Numbered from the stretch's first letter, positions 35,020 to 43,855 are shown. The stretch is 48,678 nt of DNA from JADJNW01 sp964549655 (GCA_964549655.1 CAZJXN010000017.1:1-48678); one strand, 5' to 3'. The notes: a model not told the origin generated them from the sequence alone. Numbers and translations are program-made.

Positions 35020-36182
35020 GCTTCTTCCCCTTCCGTTTCAAATCCAGACATCACCCAAAAATCACTCAAAAAAAGTTTGTCTTTCATGTAACTACGCGCA
35101 TGCTCCATGTCATCATCTGATAAATGGCTCATTTGCGTTCCTTTCTCCTTATCATAACGAGCTACAATAATCTGGTCTAATTCATTCATTTTCAAAGCAT
35201 TCAAAACTTCTGGAGAGTGCGTGGTAAGAATAATTTGCTTGGTTTCCGATTGTTCTTTAATAAAATCCATTAAGCGAATGAGTTGGTGCGGGTGGATACC
35301 GAGTTCGGGTTCTTCGAGGAGAATTACATTATTTGCAAAAGTAACTTCCGTAATAATATAAAATATTCTTTTTGTACCATCGGAGAGTTGATTCCAAGTG
35401 AGCCATTGGTTATTTAATAAAAATTCAAATTTTATATATTGAACCAGTAAACCACCTTTATGACTTCTTGAGATGTTATAATTGGGTGCTAGTCTAATAT
35501 CTTTTATGGGAGTAAATCTTTTTAAATAGGTTTTAAATAAAATAGGAATTTCTTCAGTCTCCTGATCTAACTTAACATGATTTTGAAAAATTTCTCTTAA
35601 AAAGCGATTCAAACCATCTGTTACGGGAGGTTTTGTTTCCCAAGAAATTATTAGGTCTGGATTTGGTGAATCCATAAATATAGCTGATGCCGGCAGTATT
35701 TCAAATTCAATTAAATTTTCTATATTATTAAATTGAATAGGAATTCCAAATAAAATATAAATAGGATAAAGATTTCTCCATTCAATTTGAGAAGCTATTT
35801 TAGGTTGATATTCATTATTACGTTGAAAATTAATCTTATAATCTATTATAAATTTTTCATCAATCTTACCTGTTGAAATATTAAAATTATCTGGCGGGCT
35901 TATCATATAACTAAGCTGATACTGGCAATGATGCCTATTAAAAACAAATTCTACATCAACTTCATATTTTTTTGAAATTTCATTAATTTTTAGGTGAAGT
36001 ACTTGCCTCAAAAACTCCACAAAATTCGTCTTCCCACTCCCATTCGCACCGATAATGATATTCAAACCCGGCTTAAAGGTAACTTCGGTATCAATAATAG
36101 ACTTATACCCTTTCAGGCGCACACGGCTGATGTAGGATGGGCTGGGTTTGTCTGGCTCCTGTTGTTGCGTTTGTTTGGCCAT
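35016..36182 (-). CDS. AAA family (OLD/AAA_21-type) ATPase
   Basis: A protein of 388 residues. Walker A GANGSGKT (residues 45-52) follows the usual RVRLKGYKSIIDTEVTF opening; the ABC-like signature LSDGTKRIFYI (about 270), Walker B VILLEEPELGIHPHQL (about 290-305) and the switch His in LTTHSPEVLNAL (about 320) are intact. The middle (about 90-250) is variable and A+T-rich, presumably the sensing domain. It is the first gene of a tight unit with the TOPRIM-like gene (4-bp overlap) and pyrF. It lies 63 nt beyond the TlpA-like gene. Likely the regulatory ATPase of a defence module. Confidence 0.88.
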   Translation of the reverse strand: MAKQTQQQEPDKPSPSYISRVRLKGYKSIIDTEVTFKPGLNIIIGANGSGKTNFVEFLRQVLHLKINEISKKYEVDVEFVFNRHHCQYQLSYMISPPDNFNISTGKIDEKFIIDYKINFQRNNEYQPKIASQIEWRNLYPIYILFGIPIQFNNIENLIEFEILPASAIFMDSPNPDLIISWETKPPVTDGLNRFLREIFQNHVKLDQETEEIPILFKTYLKRFTPIKDIRLAPNYNISRSHKGGLLVQYIKFEFLLNNQWLTWNQLSDGTKRIFYIITEVTFANNVILLEEPELGIHPHQLIRLMDFIKEQSETKQIILTTHSPEVLNALKMNELDQIIVARYDKEKGTQMSHLSDDDMEHARSYMKDKLFLSDFWVMSGFETEGEEA

Positions 36183-36205
36183 TATTACACTTTTATATTT
36201 TATAA

Positions 36206-36243
36206 ACCAAACGACGCCCTCCAGCGGCGGATAAAAGTTTGGT
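36206..36243 (-). terminator. Possible terminator after the TlpA-like gene
   Basis: ACCAAAC (36206-36212) pairs with GTTTGGT (36237-36243), with an inner CGCC/GGCG pairing; on the minus strand the hairpin is followed by TTATAAAATAT. It would separate the TlpA-like gene from the ATPase operon. Confidence 0.45.
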
Positions 36244-36245
36244 GA

Positions 36246-37358
36246 TTACAGTAATCTCTGCAATTCCGCTTCTATCATTTCTGCGCCGCGCACGTTTACC
36301 GCCGCGATATTGCCTTTGCGATCAATCAGAAAAGCGCGTGGAATGCTGTGTACGCCGTACATTGCCGCCGGTGCCGCCTCCCATTTACGCAAGTCGCTCA
36401 CATGGTATTTCCAAATCAAGCCATCTTGTGCAATCGCATCAATCCAGCGTTGTTTCGTATTTTCCATCATTTTATTCACTTCCTCCGCAGAGCCAAGGCG
36501 CTCCGCCGTTCTGGAATCCACGCCATCCAACGACACGCTGAATACTTCAAAACCTTTGGCTTTATATTTGTTGTAAACCTCTACCACGTTTGGATTTTCT
36601 TTCCGACAAGGACCGCACCAGCTCGCCCAAAAATCAAGCAATACCACTTTACCTTTCAAATCTGATAAGGCATATTTTTTTCCGCTAGGACTGGTCAGAC
36701 TGATTTCTGGAGCGGGTTGTCCTAATTGTATCAGTTCATCCGACTGTTGCGCCATCGTTTGGGTTTCCATCGTGGCGATGACTTTCCCATACTCTATCGC
36801 AAATTCAGAATTGGGTTCGGCTTGTGCCAGCTTCATCTGCGCTGCTTTTTGGATCTCTATAAACTGCGGCAAATTACCAACCGCGCGAAAAGCGACAAAA
36901 GCACCCATTGTAGGGTTCTTGGTCGTATCTACAAAATTTTTAATATCACTTACGGAATAGCGGCGCTCTATCAGTCCGCGCATCATCACTTGATACACCT
37001 GTGAGTCAGAAGAACCGTCTAATTTGAAATCATAATTTGCCATAGAAGCGAGATTACCATTTACGGTAATGACTTCTTCCGAGCCATCTACGATAAAATT
37101 GATGCGCTGTGTGCCGATGCGAAGATTGTACACGCCCGGTTCCAAGCCTTCCGGGAAATTCATCGTAAATTTACCAGCAGCCGAAATGTCCGTTTTTTCT
37201 AAAATATCACTGGCTTTCCCGATGATAACTTTATCCAAGTAAGCCTGCATATTGCCGGCATCCGAAATCGTGCCTTCGATAGTGGTGCCGACTTTCTGGC
37301 ACTGCCAAGTGAGGAGCGCCAAGGCAGCTACCATACAAAGTGTCAAAATATGTCTCAT
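36246..37358 (-). CDS. TlpA-like thiol-disulphide lipoprotein with DUF4369-like domain
   Basis: A protein of 370 residues from the ATG at 37358, which opens the lipoprotein signal MRHILTLCMVAALALLTWQC (lipid Cys20); the frame extends upstream only through word-repeat sequence. The N-terminal beta domain (TIEGTISDAGNMQAYLDKVI, about 25-120) resembles the DUF4369 region common in Bacteroidota TlpA proteins. The C-terminal thioredoxin fold (about 230-370) has the redox motif WASWCGPCRKENP and the cis-Pro SIPRAFLID. Probably a periplasmic reductase attached to the inner or outer membrane. Monocistronic by the flanking signals. Confidence 0.93.
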   Translation of the reverse strand: MRHILTLCMVAALALLTWQCQKVGTTIEGTISDAGNMQAYLDKVIIGKASDILEKTDISAAGKFTMNFPEGLEPGVYNLRIGTQRINFIVDGSEEVITVNGNLASMANYDFKLDGSSDSQVYQVMMRGLIERRYSVSDIKNFVDTTKNPTMGAFVAFRAVGNLPQFIEIQKAAQMKLAQAEPNSEFAIEYGKVIATMETQTMAQQSDELIQLGQPAPEISLTSPSGKKYALSDLKGKVVLLDFWASWCGPCRKENPNVVEVYNKYKAKGFEVFSVSLDGVDSRTAERLGSAEEVNKMMENTKQRWIDAIAQDGLIWKYHVSDLRKWEAAPAAMYGVHSIPRAFLIDRKGNIAAVNVRGAEMIEAELQRLL

Positions 37359-37377
37359 GTTCAAAAAGGATTTATTT

Positions 37378-37530
37378 AAATGTGAATTGTGAATTGTGAG
37401 ATAAGAAATGAGTGTTTTTCCATATTTCAAATCTTGCATTTCAAATTTGATTTATGCTTTACTTAAAAGATGAAATGAGGGACAAGAAAATAGCAGTTTT
37501 CACACTTCACATCTCCCATTTCACATTTGA
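37378..37530. repeat. Inverted TTTCACATCTC word repeat between purL and the TlpA-like gene
   Basis: The left arm AAATGTGAATTGTGAATTGT (37378-37397) pairs imperfectly with the right arm 37500-37527 (CACTTCACATCTCCCATTTC...). Additional words CATATTTCAAATCTTGCATT lie at 37422-37441. It extends from 20 nt before the TlpA-like ATG to the purL stop codon. Confidence 0.75.
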
Positions 37531-39765
37531 TTATGCTTCCATTTTATCACCCAAGTAAGTATCATATCCCGTTTTCCATTCGCTCAATGCGCCAAAATCA
37601 TCGCGGTCAATCACGATTTGCTCGCCTGTCACTTCGCCCAATTTTGTAAACGGAACATTGTGAGAATTCAGATAGTTGACCAATTCGTCTTCTACTTCAA
37701 AGGTACAAGATACAATCACACGGCTCTGGCTTTCGCCAAATAAATAAGCATCTTTACGAAAATTACTATCCGTTTCTATATCAAAGCCCAAGTTATTCAC
37801 CATCGCACTTTCCAATAAAGCAGTAAATAAACCACCTTCCGAAATATCATGTGCCGACTGAATCATATTATTTTTAATCAACGCTTTAATATTTTGTTGA
37901 ATGTGATATTCCTCATCCAAATCAAAATAGGGTGCGGGCGACAATTCTACTCCATGCACTACCCGCAAATATTCGGAACAAGCCACATCATTTTGCGGCG
38001 TACCAATCATGTAAATGGGGTGTCCCGGAGCTTTAAAATCCAGCGTCATGTGCTTACTCGCATTCTCCAAAATACCCAGCATTCCAATGGTTGGCGTCGG
38101 ATAAACCGGCTCCGTTTTATCTTTTAACACCGATTGATTATAAAAACTCACGTTCCCACCCGTCACCGGTGTACCAAATTTCTTGCAAGCCTCGCCCATC
38201 CCTTTGATTGCCTGTACAAATTGCCAATACACTTCTGGATTATATGGATTCCCAAAATTTAGACAATTCGTAATCGCCACGGGTTCCCCGCCAGAGCAAA
38301 CAATATTTCGAGCCGCTTCTGCCACTGCAATCATCGTTCCGATGTAAGGGTCCGCATAAACGTACATCGGGTTGCAATCCACCGTCAGCGCCAACGCTTT
38401 TTTCGTGCCTATAATGCGCACCAATGCTGCATCGCTGGGGCTATTTGTGGTCATAGTACCGGCGCGTACCGTCGAGTCATATTGCTCGTACACCCACCGT
38501 TTTGATACAATATTTGGAGAAAAGAAAACCTTTTTAGCCGTTTCAATATAATCCGTAGAACTTTCAATGGCATTGCCGCGAAAATTAGCGGCTTTATCCA
38601 TGTAACTCGGTTTTTTAAAATCGCGTTTGTACACGGGAGCACCACCGCCCAGCACGAGGGGTTCCGCAGGCACGTCCGCCACCAGTTCGCCATTTTGAAA
38701 ATATTCCAACCGCCCGGTATCCGTCACTTCACCAATTTGCGCGCATTCCAAATCCCATTTCTCAAATACTTCGTACAACTTATCTTCTTCGCCTTTTTTT
38801 CCGACGATGAGCATTCGCTCCTGACTTTCGGACAGTAGAATTTCCCACGCTTTCATGCCTGCCTGTCGCGTTGGCACTTTGTCCAAATCAATGCGCATCC
38901 CACTATTGCCTTTTGCTGACATTTCGGAGGTAGAACATATGATGCCCGCCGCGCCCATGTCCTGCATTCCAACAATCGCGCCGGTTTTGATGGCTTCTAA
39001 AGTCGCTTCCAACAATAATTTTTCTTGAAATGGGTCGCCCACTTGCACCGCTGGTAAATCTTCCGCCGAATCTTCCGTCAAATCCGCTGAAGCAAACGTA
39101 GCGCCGTGAATGCCATCTTTTCCTGTCGCTGAACCAACGATAAATACTGGATTTCCAACACCTTCTGCAATCGCAGAAACCGTTTCTCCCACTTTTACAA
39201 TGCCCACCGACATCGCATTTACTAAAATATTTTGATTGTAACAATCGTGAAAATAAACCTCGCCGCCTACGGTTGGCACGCCAAAACAATTGCCATAATC
39301 GCCGATGCCGCTCACCACGCCGCGCATCAAATGCTTGGTATGATTCGATTCTAAATTGCCAAAACGCAAGGAATTCAAAGCTGCAATCGGTCGAGCACCC
39401 ATTGTAAAAATATCGCGGTGAATGCCGCCCACGCCCGTCGCTGCGCCTTGATACGGCTCAATCGCCGAGGGATGATTATGCGATTCGATTTTGAAAGCAC
39501 ACGCCAATCCGTCCCCAATGTCCACCAAACCCGCATTTTCCTCGCCTGCGCCTACCAGCAATCGCTTGCCCGTGCGGGGTAACGTTTTTAGCCACACAAT
39601 CGAATTTTTGTACGAACAATGCTCTGACCACATCACCGAAAAAATACTCAACTCCGTGAAATTAGGCGTACGCCCCATGATTTCCACGATGCGTTCAAAT
39701 TCGGCTTCTATAAGTCCTAAGTCTCGTGCGGTTTTCGTCGTTATTTCTACTTCGGTGGCTTGCAT
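37531..39765 (-). CDS. purL: Phosphoribosylformylglycinamidine synthase, small-form PurL
   Basis: A protein of 744 residues, the small PurL that needs separate PurQ and PurS partners, in purine synthesis (FGAR to FGAM). Landmarks are SVMWSEHCSYKNS, ACAFKIESHNHPSAIEPYQGAATGVGGIHRDIFTMGARP, FGVPTVGGEVYF, and in the second half MYVYADPYIGTMIAVAEAARNIVCSGGEPVAITNCLNFGNP and PVTGGNVSFYNQ. The ATP-binding residues are present. PurQ and PurS are not in the window. A TACATTTTG element upstream (39851-39843, TTG at 39871-39869) may be its promoter. Confidence 0.97.
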   Translation of the reverse strand: MQATEVEITTKTARDLGLIEAEFERIVEIMGRTPNFTELSIFSVMWSEHCSYKNSIVWLKTLPRTGKRLLVGAGEENAGLVDIGDGLACAFKIESHNHPSAIEPYQGAATGVGGIHRDIFTMGARPIAALNSLRFGNLESNHTKHLMRGVVSGIGDYGNCFGVPTVGGEVYFHDCYNQNILVNAMSVGIVKVGETVSAIAEGVGNPVFIVGSATGKDGIHGATFASADLTEDSAEDLPAVQVGDPFQEKLLLEATLEAIKTGAIVGMQDMGAAGIICSTSEMSAKGNSGMRIDLDKVPTRQAGMKAWEILLSESQERMLIVGKKGEEDKLYEVFEKWDLECAQIGEVTDTGRLEYFQNGELVADVPAEPLVLGGGAPVYKRDFKKPSYMDKAANFRGNAIESSTDYIETAKKVFFSPNIVSKRWVYEQYDSTVRAGTMTTNSPSDAALVRIIGTKKALALTVDCNPMYVYADPYIGTMIAVAEAARNIVCSGGEPVAITNCLNFGNPYNPEVYWQFVQAIKGMGEACKKFGTPVTGGNVSFYNQSVLKDKTEPVYPTPTIGMLGILENASKHMTLDFKAPGHPIYMIGTPQNDVACSEYLRVVHGVELSPAPYFDLDEEYHIQQNIKALIKNNMIQSAHDISEGGLFTALLESAMVNNLGFDIETDSNFRKDAYLFGESQSRVIVSCTFEVEDELVNYLNSHNVPFTKLGEVTGEQIVIDRDDFGALSEWKTGYDTYLGDKMEA

Positions 39766-39842
39766 ACTTTTTTTTGATCCCAGATAGATAGATACCAGAA
39801 CATTACAATCTGTCGGCTCTGCGCTGTCCGCTCGTTTCTATT

Positions 39843-39871
39843 CAAAATGTAAAGATAATATCTGTTGGCAA
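39843..39871 (-). promoter_or_regulatory. Possible purL promoter
   Basis: On the minus strand TTG (39871-39869) lies 17 nt before TACATTTTG (39851-39843), one base longer than the consensus TAnnTTTG. The leader of about 75 nt would include AGATAGATAGATACC tandem words. Confidence 0.3.
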
Positions 39872-39920
39872 TTCGCGTCTAATTGTAAAGCGTGTTAAAA
39901 TAAATTTAACGGATTTTTTA

Positions 39921-39952
39921 AAAAGGCTTCGGAAATCTTCAAGGTTTCCGAA
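39921..39952 (-). terminator. Terminator overlapping the stop codon of the GT39-like gene
   Basis: TTCGGAAATCTT (39928-39939) pairs with AAGGTTTCCGAA (39941-39952) and on the minus strand is followed by GCCTTTTTT. The stem contains the stop codon (39939-39941) and the last four codons of the gene. Confidence 0.75.
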
Positions 39953-41426
39953 TCCTATAGAGCGTCATCCATACGCCTCGTCGCTCGAAGGTCTTTATAG
40001 TTGTCCAATGCTGCAAACGATCTATCTCCGCATCCGTAAAGTCATTCATTACATTGGAATAAAGAATATAAGATTGTGCCGACAAGTCTTTTTGTTGAAA
40101 CCCTTCTACCCTACCCGATAAATCTCGATATTTTAAAGGTCCAACTTCTGGGAAAGCTGTGCCGATGGAATCAAGCGGTAGGTTTTTGGTTTGAATGAAA
40201 TCAAGCATTTCAGTTCGAACTTTGTAATAAGGTAAATGCGCCAATGTGGAGTCCCAGCCTTGTGCGATTTTATCTGGGTAAATCCAAAAATTGCCAGTCA
40301 GTAAGCCAAGAAAGATGATTAGGATACTAAAATACTGGGCTATTTTTTTGGTTTGAATTTTAAAAATAGCGGTGAAACAAAGCAGCGTCAAGGATAAAAA
40401 AATGGGTAATAAATATCGGTGTCCATTCAAGCCTTGATAAACTAAAAGCGTCGAACATAAAATAATTGTACAAATTAGTAATAATATAAATATCTGTCTA
40501 AATTTCTCCTGTTTCCACCATTGCCGGAAATTTCTTTTTTGAAATAGTATTATAAGAAGAACAAGCCAGACAAATACGCGCCCAAAATCCAACATTCGCC
40601 AGCCGAGAATTGCTATATTTTTTAGAAAACCACTTGCGTTTACTTTTGCAAAACTCGATGCCCACGGTGAATCGGAATGGTAGCCAATCCAGCCGGTCTG
40701 GGTGTAATGCCAAATTAAAAAAGTTAATCCAAAAATTCCGGCAGGACTATATGCAAATATCCTTTGCAATACCAATTTTGGTAAATTTCGTCCTGTTTTA
40801 AAATGAATAGTTATTTCAAATACAAACAACGCCGCTACCGTCATCATCCCGCGCATACTGATCATCGCCAAGCCCAGCATCGCCACTATTTTCAATATAT
40901 TTCGATCTTGCAAAATGGCGAAAACGCCCATCAGAAAAAAGCAAGTCAGCACGACATCCGGGCTGACGAGTACGCATTGTGCTGCGAGTGTCGGGTCTGC
41001 GATTGCCAACAAAATTAAAAATACCGCATTCCGCTCTCCAGCTAAATATTTTCCTAATTGCCATAAAAAATAGATAATTCCAAACAAAAACGGCAGCATT
41101 GCAAAATGACTGACGGGCAGTGTTTTACCAAAAATAGTCCCCATCATGGCAAGATACAAGCCAAAAGTCGGTGGATGACCACTGTCGAATTCAGGCGGTA
41201 AAAGCAATTGTGTAAACCCAGTTTCATAGTAAAAATGGGCGTGTTTGGAGCCTAATTGCACCGTATCCCAGAAAAAAACGTGGTCGCGCACGAGGTACGT
41301 GGCGAGGAAAGCAAGTGCGAAAAAAATTACTAAACCAACTGGTTCAAGTCTCTGACTTGAACCCAATATCCGAGCGTCTCCTGACGCGCTGTTGTCCTTT
41401 TTTTTGTTTGAACCGCCGAACCTCAT
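39939..41426 (-). CDS. Polytopic membrane protein, GT39-like glycosyltransferase
   Basis: A protein of 495 residues with about ten membrane segments between residues 30 and 375 and a soluble C-terminal part. The first periplasmic loop (YLVRDHVFFWDTVQLGSKHAHFYYETG ... LPPEFDSGHPPTF) has the Asp-containing layout of the dolichyl/polyprenyl-phosphate mannose-protein (GT39) family. The donor is probably a lipid-linked sugar and the acceptor unknown. The ATG overlaps the pyrG stop by one base (TAATG), so it is translated in the pyrG unit. A terminator overlaps its stop. Function beyond glycosyl transfer is not assigned. Confidence 0.82.
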   Translation of the reverse strand: MRFGGSNKKKDNSASGDARILGSSQRLEPVGLVIFFALAFLATYLVRDHVFFWDTVQLGSKHAHFYYETGFTQLLLPPEFDSGHPPTFGLYLAMMGTIFGKTLPVSHFAMLPFLFGIIYFLWQLGKYLAGERNAVFLILLAIADPTLAAQCVLVSPDVVLTCFFLMGVFAILQDRNILKIVAMLGLAMISMRGMMTVAALFVFEITIHFKTGRNLPKLVLQRIFAYSPAGIFGLTFLIWHYTQTGWIGYHSDSPWASSFAKVNASGFLKNIAILGWRMLDFGRVFVWLVLLIILFQKRNFRQWWKQEKFRQIFILLLICTIILCSTLLVYQGLNGHRYLLPIFLSLTLLCFTAIFKIQTKKIAQYFSILIIFLGLLTGNFWIYPDKIAQGWDSTLAHLPYYKVRTEMLDFIQTKNLPLDSIGTAFPEVGPLKYRDLSGRVEGFQQKDLSAQSYILYSNVMNDFTDAEIDRLQHWTTIKTFERRGVWMTLYRIRKP

Positions 41427-43075
41427 TAGTTTCCAGCGGCTTGTGGTGCAGCATTGGGCTGCTGCCCTTCGCTATGTTCCACGCAGGCTTTTACAAAAGC
41501 GACAAACAGCGGATGCGGATTTTCGACGGTACTTTTCAATTCTGGATGAAATTGCACACCGACGAACCAAGGGTGACTCGGCAGTTCTACAATTTCTACC
41601 AAACCGGATTCTGGGTTGATACCAACGGGCTGCAATCCGCCTTGTTCGAGTTGTTCTTTGTAGTCGTTATTGAATTCGTAGCGATGGCGGTGGCGCTCAT
41701 TTACCTGCGCGACGCCATACGCTTCTGCCGCTTTGGAGCCTTTGCGCAAGTCACAAGCATAAGCTCCGAGGCGCATCGTGCCGCCTTTTTTCGTGATTTT
41801 TTTCTGGTCTGGCATCATATCAATCACTGGATTGGCAGCTTTTGGATTGACTTCGGTGGAAGCCGCGCCTTTCAATTTCAGGACGTGTTGTGCAAATTCT
41901 ACGACTGCACATTGCATACCCAAACAAATGCCAAAAAAGGGAATGTTATGTTCGCGCACGTAGCGAATCGCCTGAATTTTACCAGCAATACCGCGCTCCC
42001 CAAAGCCGGGCGCGACTAATATACCATTCAAATGCTGCAAGCGCTGGGCAACTTTTTCATAATCCGTTGTTAAGATATCTGACTGAATGGGTTCCACTAC
42101 CACTTTACATTGATTTTCTGCACCGGCGTGTACAAATGATTCATAAATAGACTTATACGCATCTTGTAATTCATTATACTTTCCGACCAAACCGACACGT
42201 ATTTCCGTTTTCGGGTTTTTCAATCGTTTCAAAAAATCTTTCCATGCCGTTAGATTTGGTTCTCGGCGGTCGAGCAAGCGCAATTTTGAAATCACGACAC
42301 TGTCCAATTTTTCCTCTTGCATCAGCAGCGGCACATCATAAATACTCGACGCATCAATCGCTTCGATGACCGAATTCACATCCACATTACAAAACAATGC
42401 CAGCTTCCGGCGAATGTCCATATTGAGTGGATACTCCGTGCGACACACCAAAATATCGGGTTGAATACCAGTCGTAAGTAGCTCTTTTACAGAATGTTGC
42501 GTCGGTTTTGTTTTTAATTCTCCAGCAGCGTTCAAATATGGAACCAAAGTCAAATGAATCACCAAACAATTATCCGAACCCAATTCCCAACGCAGTTGCC
42601 GCAAGGCTTCCAAATACGGCAAGGACTCAATATCGCCCACCGTACCACCCAATTCGCTGATAACAATTTCAAATTGATTATTCATACCCAATAGCTGCAC
42701 CCGCCGCTTAATTTCATCGGTGATGTGCGGCACGACCTGCACCGTTTTACCGAGATAATCGCCGGCACGTTCTTTGGTAATCACGGTTTGATAAATTCTG
42801 CCCGTCGTTACATTATTCGACTGAGAAGTGGGGCTATTTAAAAAGCGTTCGTAGTGCCCTAAATCAAGATCAGTTTCGGCACCGTCGTCCGTCACGTAGC
42901 ATTCGCCGTGCTCGTATGGATTGAGCGTACCGGGGTCAATGTTGATATAAGGATCGAACTTTTGGATAGTGACGGAGAAGCCGCGGGCTTGCAATAACTT
43001 GGCAAGGGACGCCGAAATAATACCTTTACCGAGCGATGAGGTAACACCTCCCGTAACGAAAATATACTTAGTCAT
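41426..43075 (-). CDS. pyrG: CTP synthase
   Basis: A protein of 549 residues from the ATG at 43075 (MTKYIFVTGGVTSSLGKGI), the family start; the frame extends through leader sequence to 43117. The amidoligase domain (about 1-270) has the P-loop GVTSSLGKG, the INIDPGTLNPYEHGECYVTDDGAETDLDLGHYERF region and HITDEIKRR. The glutamine amidotransferase domain (about 300-535) has the nucleophile in FFGICLGMQ and the GVQFHPELKS His/Glu. It converts UTP to CTP with glutamine. It heads a unit with the GT39-like gene; a TACCTTTG element lies at 43189-43182. Confidence 0.98.
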   Translation of the reverse strand: MTKYIFVTGGVTSSLGKGIISASLAKLLQARGFSVTIQKFDPYINIDPGTLNPYEHGECYVTDDGAETDLDLGHYERFLNSPTSQSNNVTTGRIYQTVITKERAGDYLGKTVQVVPHITDEIKRRVQLLGMNNQFEIVISELGGTVGDIESLPYLEALRQLRWELGSDNCLVIHLTLVPYLNAAGELKTKPTQHSVKELLTTGIQPDILVCRTEYPLNMDIRRKLALFCNVDVNSVIEAIDASSIYDVPLLMQEEKLDSVVISKLRLLDRREPNLTAWKDFLKRLKNPKTEIRVGLVGKYNELQDAYKSIYESFVHAGAENQCKVVVEPIQSDILTTDYEKVAQRLQHLNGILVAPGFGERGIAGKIQAIRYVREHNIPFFGICLGMQCAVVEFAQHVLKLKGAASTEVNPKAANPVIDMMPDQKKITKKGGTMRLGAYACDLRKGSKAAEAYGVAQVNERHRHRYEFNNDYKEQLEQGGLQPVGINPESGLVEIVELPSHPWFVGVQFHPELKSTVENPHPLFVAFVKACVEHSEGQQPNAAPQAAGN

Positions 43076-43083
43076 TTTTTTGA

Positions 43084-43165
43084 GTTTACAGTAGGCGTTG
43101 GGCAATAGGCAGCGCACGTATACAACTGCTGCCTGCCAACTGTCCCGATAGTATCGGAAGCCTAC
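43084..43165. repeat. ACTGCCTACT-type word repeat in the pyrG leader
   Basis: CAGTAGGCGTTGGGCAATAG and GGCAGC on the left pair loosely with CTGCCTGCCAACTGTCC and GCCTACT on the right; a small perfect hairpin CCGATA-G-TATCGG lies at about 43145-43157. The element is inside the predicted pyrG leader. Confidence 0.6.
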
Positions 43166-43181
43166 TTGACGTTACGGGATG

Positions 43182-43189
43182 CAAAGGTA
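43182..43189 (-). promoter_or_regulatory. -7 element of the pyrG promoter
   Basis: The minus strand reads TACCTTTG followed by C, a good TAnnTTTG match, 107 nt before the pyrG ATG. No clear TTG at -33. Confidence 0.5.
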
Positions 43190-43277
43190 GGAAGATTTGG
43201 GTTGAAAAACGGTTTTATGAAAATTTATTCAAAGATTCGGAATCGTTTTGTTTCATTTTAGAACAAATTAGCAACTG

Positions 43278-43719
43278 CTATTTCTCAAAGCGAAGAAAAC
43301 TATTTAAATCCAATTGTAATATATCCGAGAAGGAGCGATTTTCTTCTACAATGCCTTGTGTTTTGGAATATTTATACCAATTTTTGGTTTCGTAATTATA
43401 GACAAAAGCTTCTTTAATACCATAAGCAGTTTCATCTACCAATTTTCGCACTTTGATAAAATCAGTTTTGTACCCAAAATTGCTGGAAACTTCGATGATA
43501 ATTAGGCGTTATAAATTGTTGATTATCGTGAAAAAGAAAATCGAGGTATTTGCTATCTGAATTGCCGGGGTCAAGTTCCATTTGTGGTAGCGGTTCTAAT
43601 TGAATTTTATTTTGATTGTAAAAAGTACGCCCACCTATTATCAATTCAGCGATGACGCGCTGGTGTTCCAATATCTCATTAAACCCTATTTCCAATTCTT
43701 TCGCTACTGAATTCGCCAT
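43278..43719 (-). pseudogene. Uma2-like (DUF820) restriction-endonuclease-fold gene broken by a frameshift
   Basis: The first frame (ATG 43719) reads about 73 residues to DFLFHDNQQFITPN and then runs into a stop at 43462. In the next frame, from the same point, the sequence continues LIIIEVSSNFGYKTDFIKVR ... AYGIKEAFVYNYETKNWYKY and ends at a TAG at 43278-43280. Joined, the two parts (about 147 residues) look like a Uma2-family PD-(D/E)xK protein, whose core has the form PDLxIEV...D...K...Y...GIxEYWxVD. The total of 442 bp is one more than a multiple of three, so a one-base insertion (or two-base loss) breaks it. It could be a real pseudogene or a sequencing error. Confidence 0.7.
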
Positions 43720-43750
43720 TCCAATTTTTATTATCCAAATTTACAAAAAT

Positions 43751-43852
43751 CTTGCTACCATTGCAAGAAGTGTATTCATGTACGTTGTGTTCATGTATTC
43801 ATGTCCACGTTACAAGAACACAAGAACACATTAACACACAAACACAATCCAA
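43751..43852. repeat. Inverted GTGTTCATGTATTC word repeat upstream of truA
   Basis: GTGTATTCATGTACGTTGTG and TTCATGTATTCATG pair imperfectly with CAAGAACACAAGAACACATT and AACACACAAACACA. A short perfect hairpin CTTGC/GCAAG (43751-43767) precedes it. It ends 3 nt before the truA start. Confidence 0.65.
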
Positions 43853-43855
43853 CAA

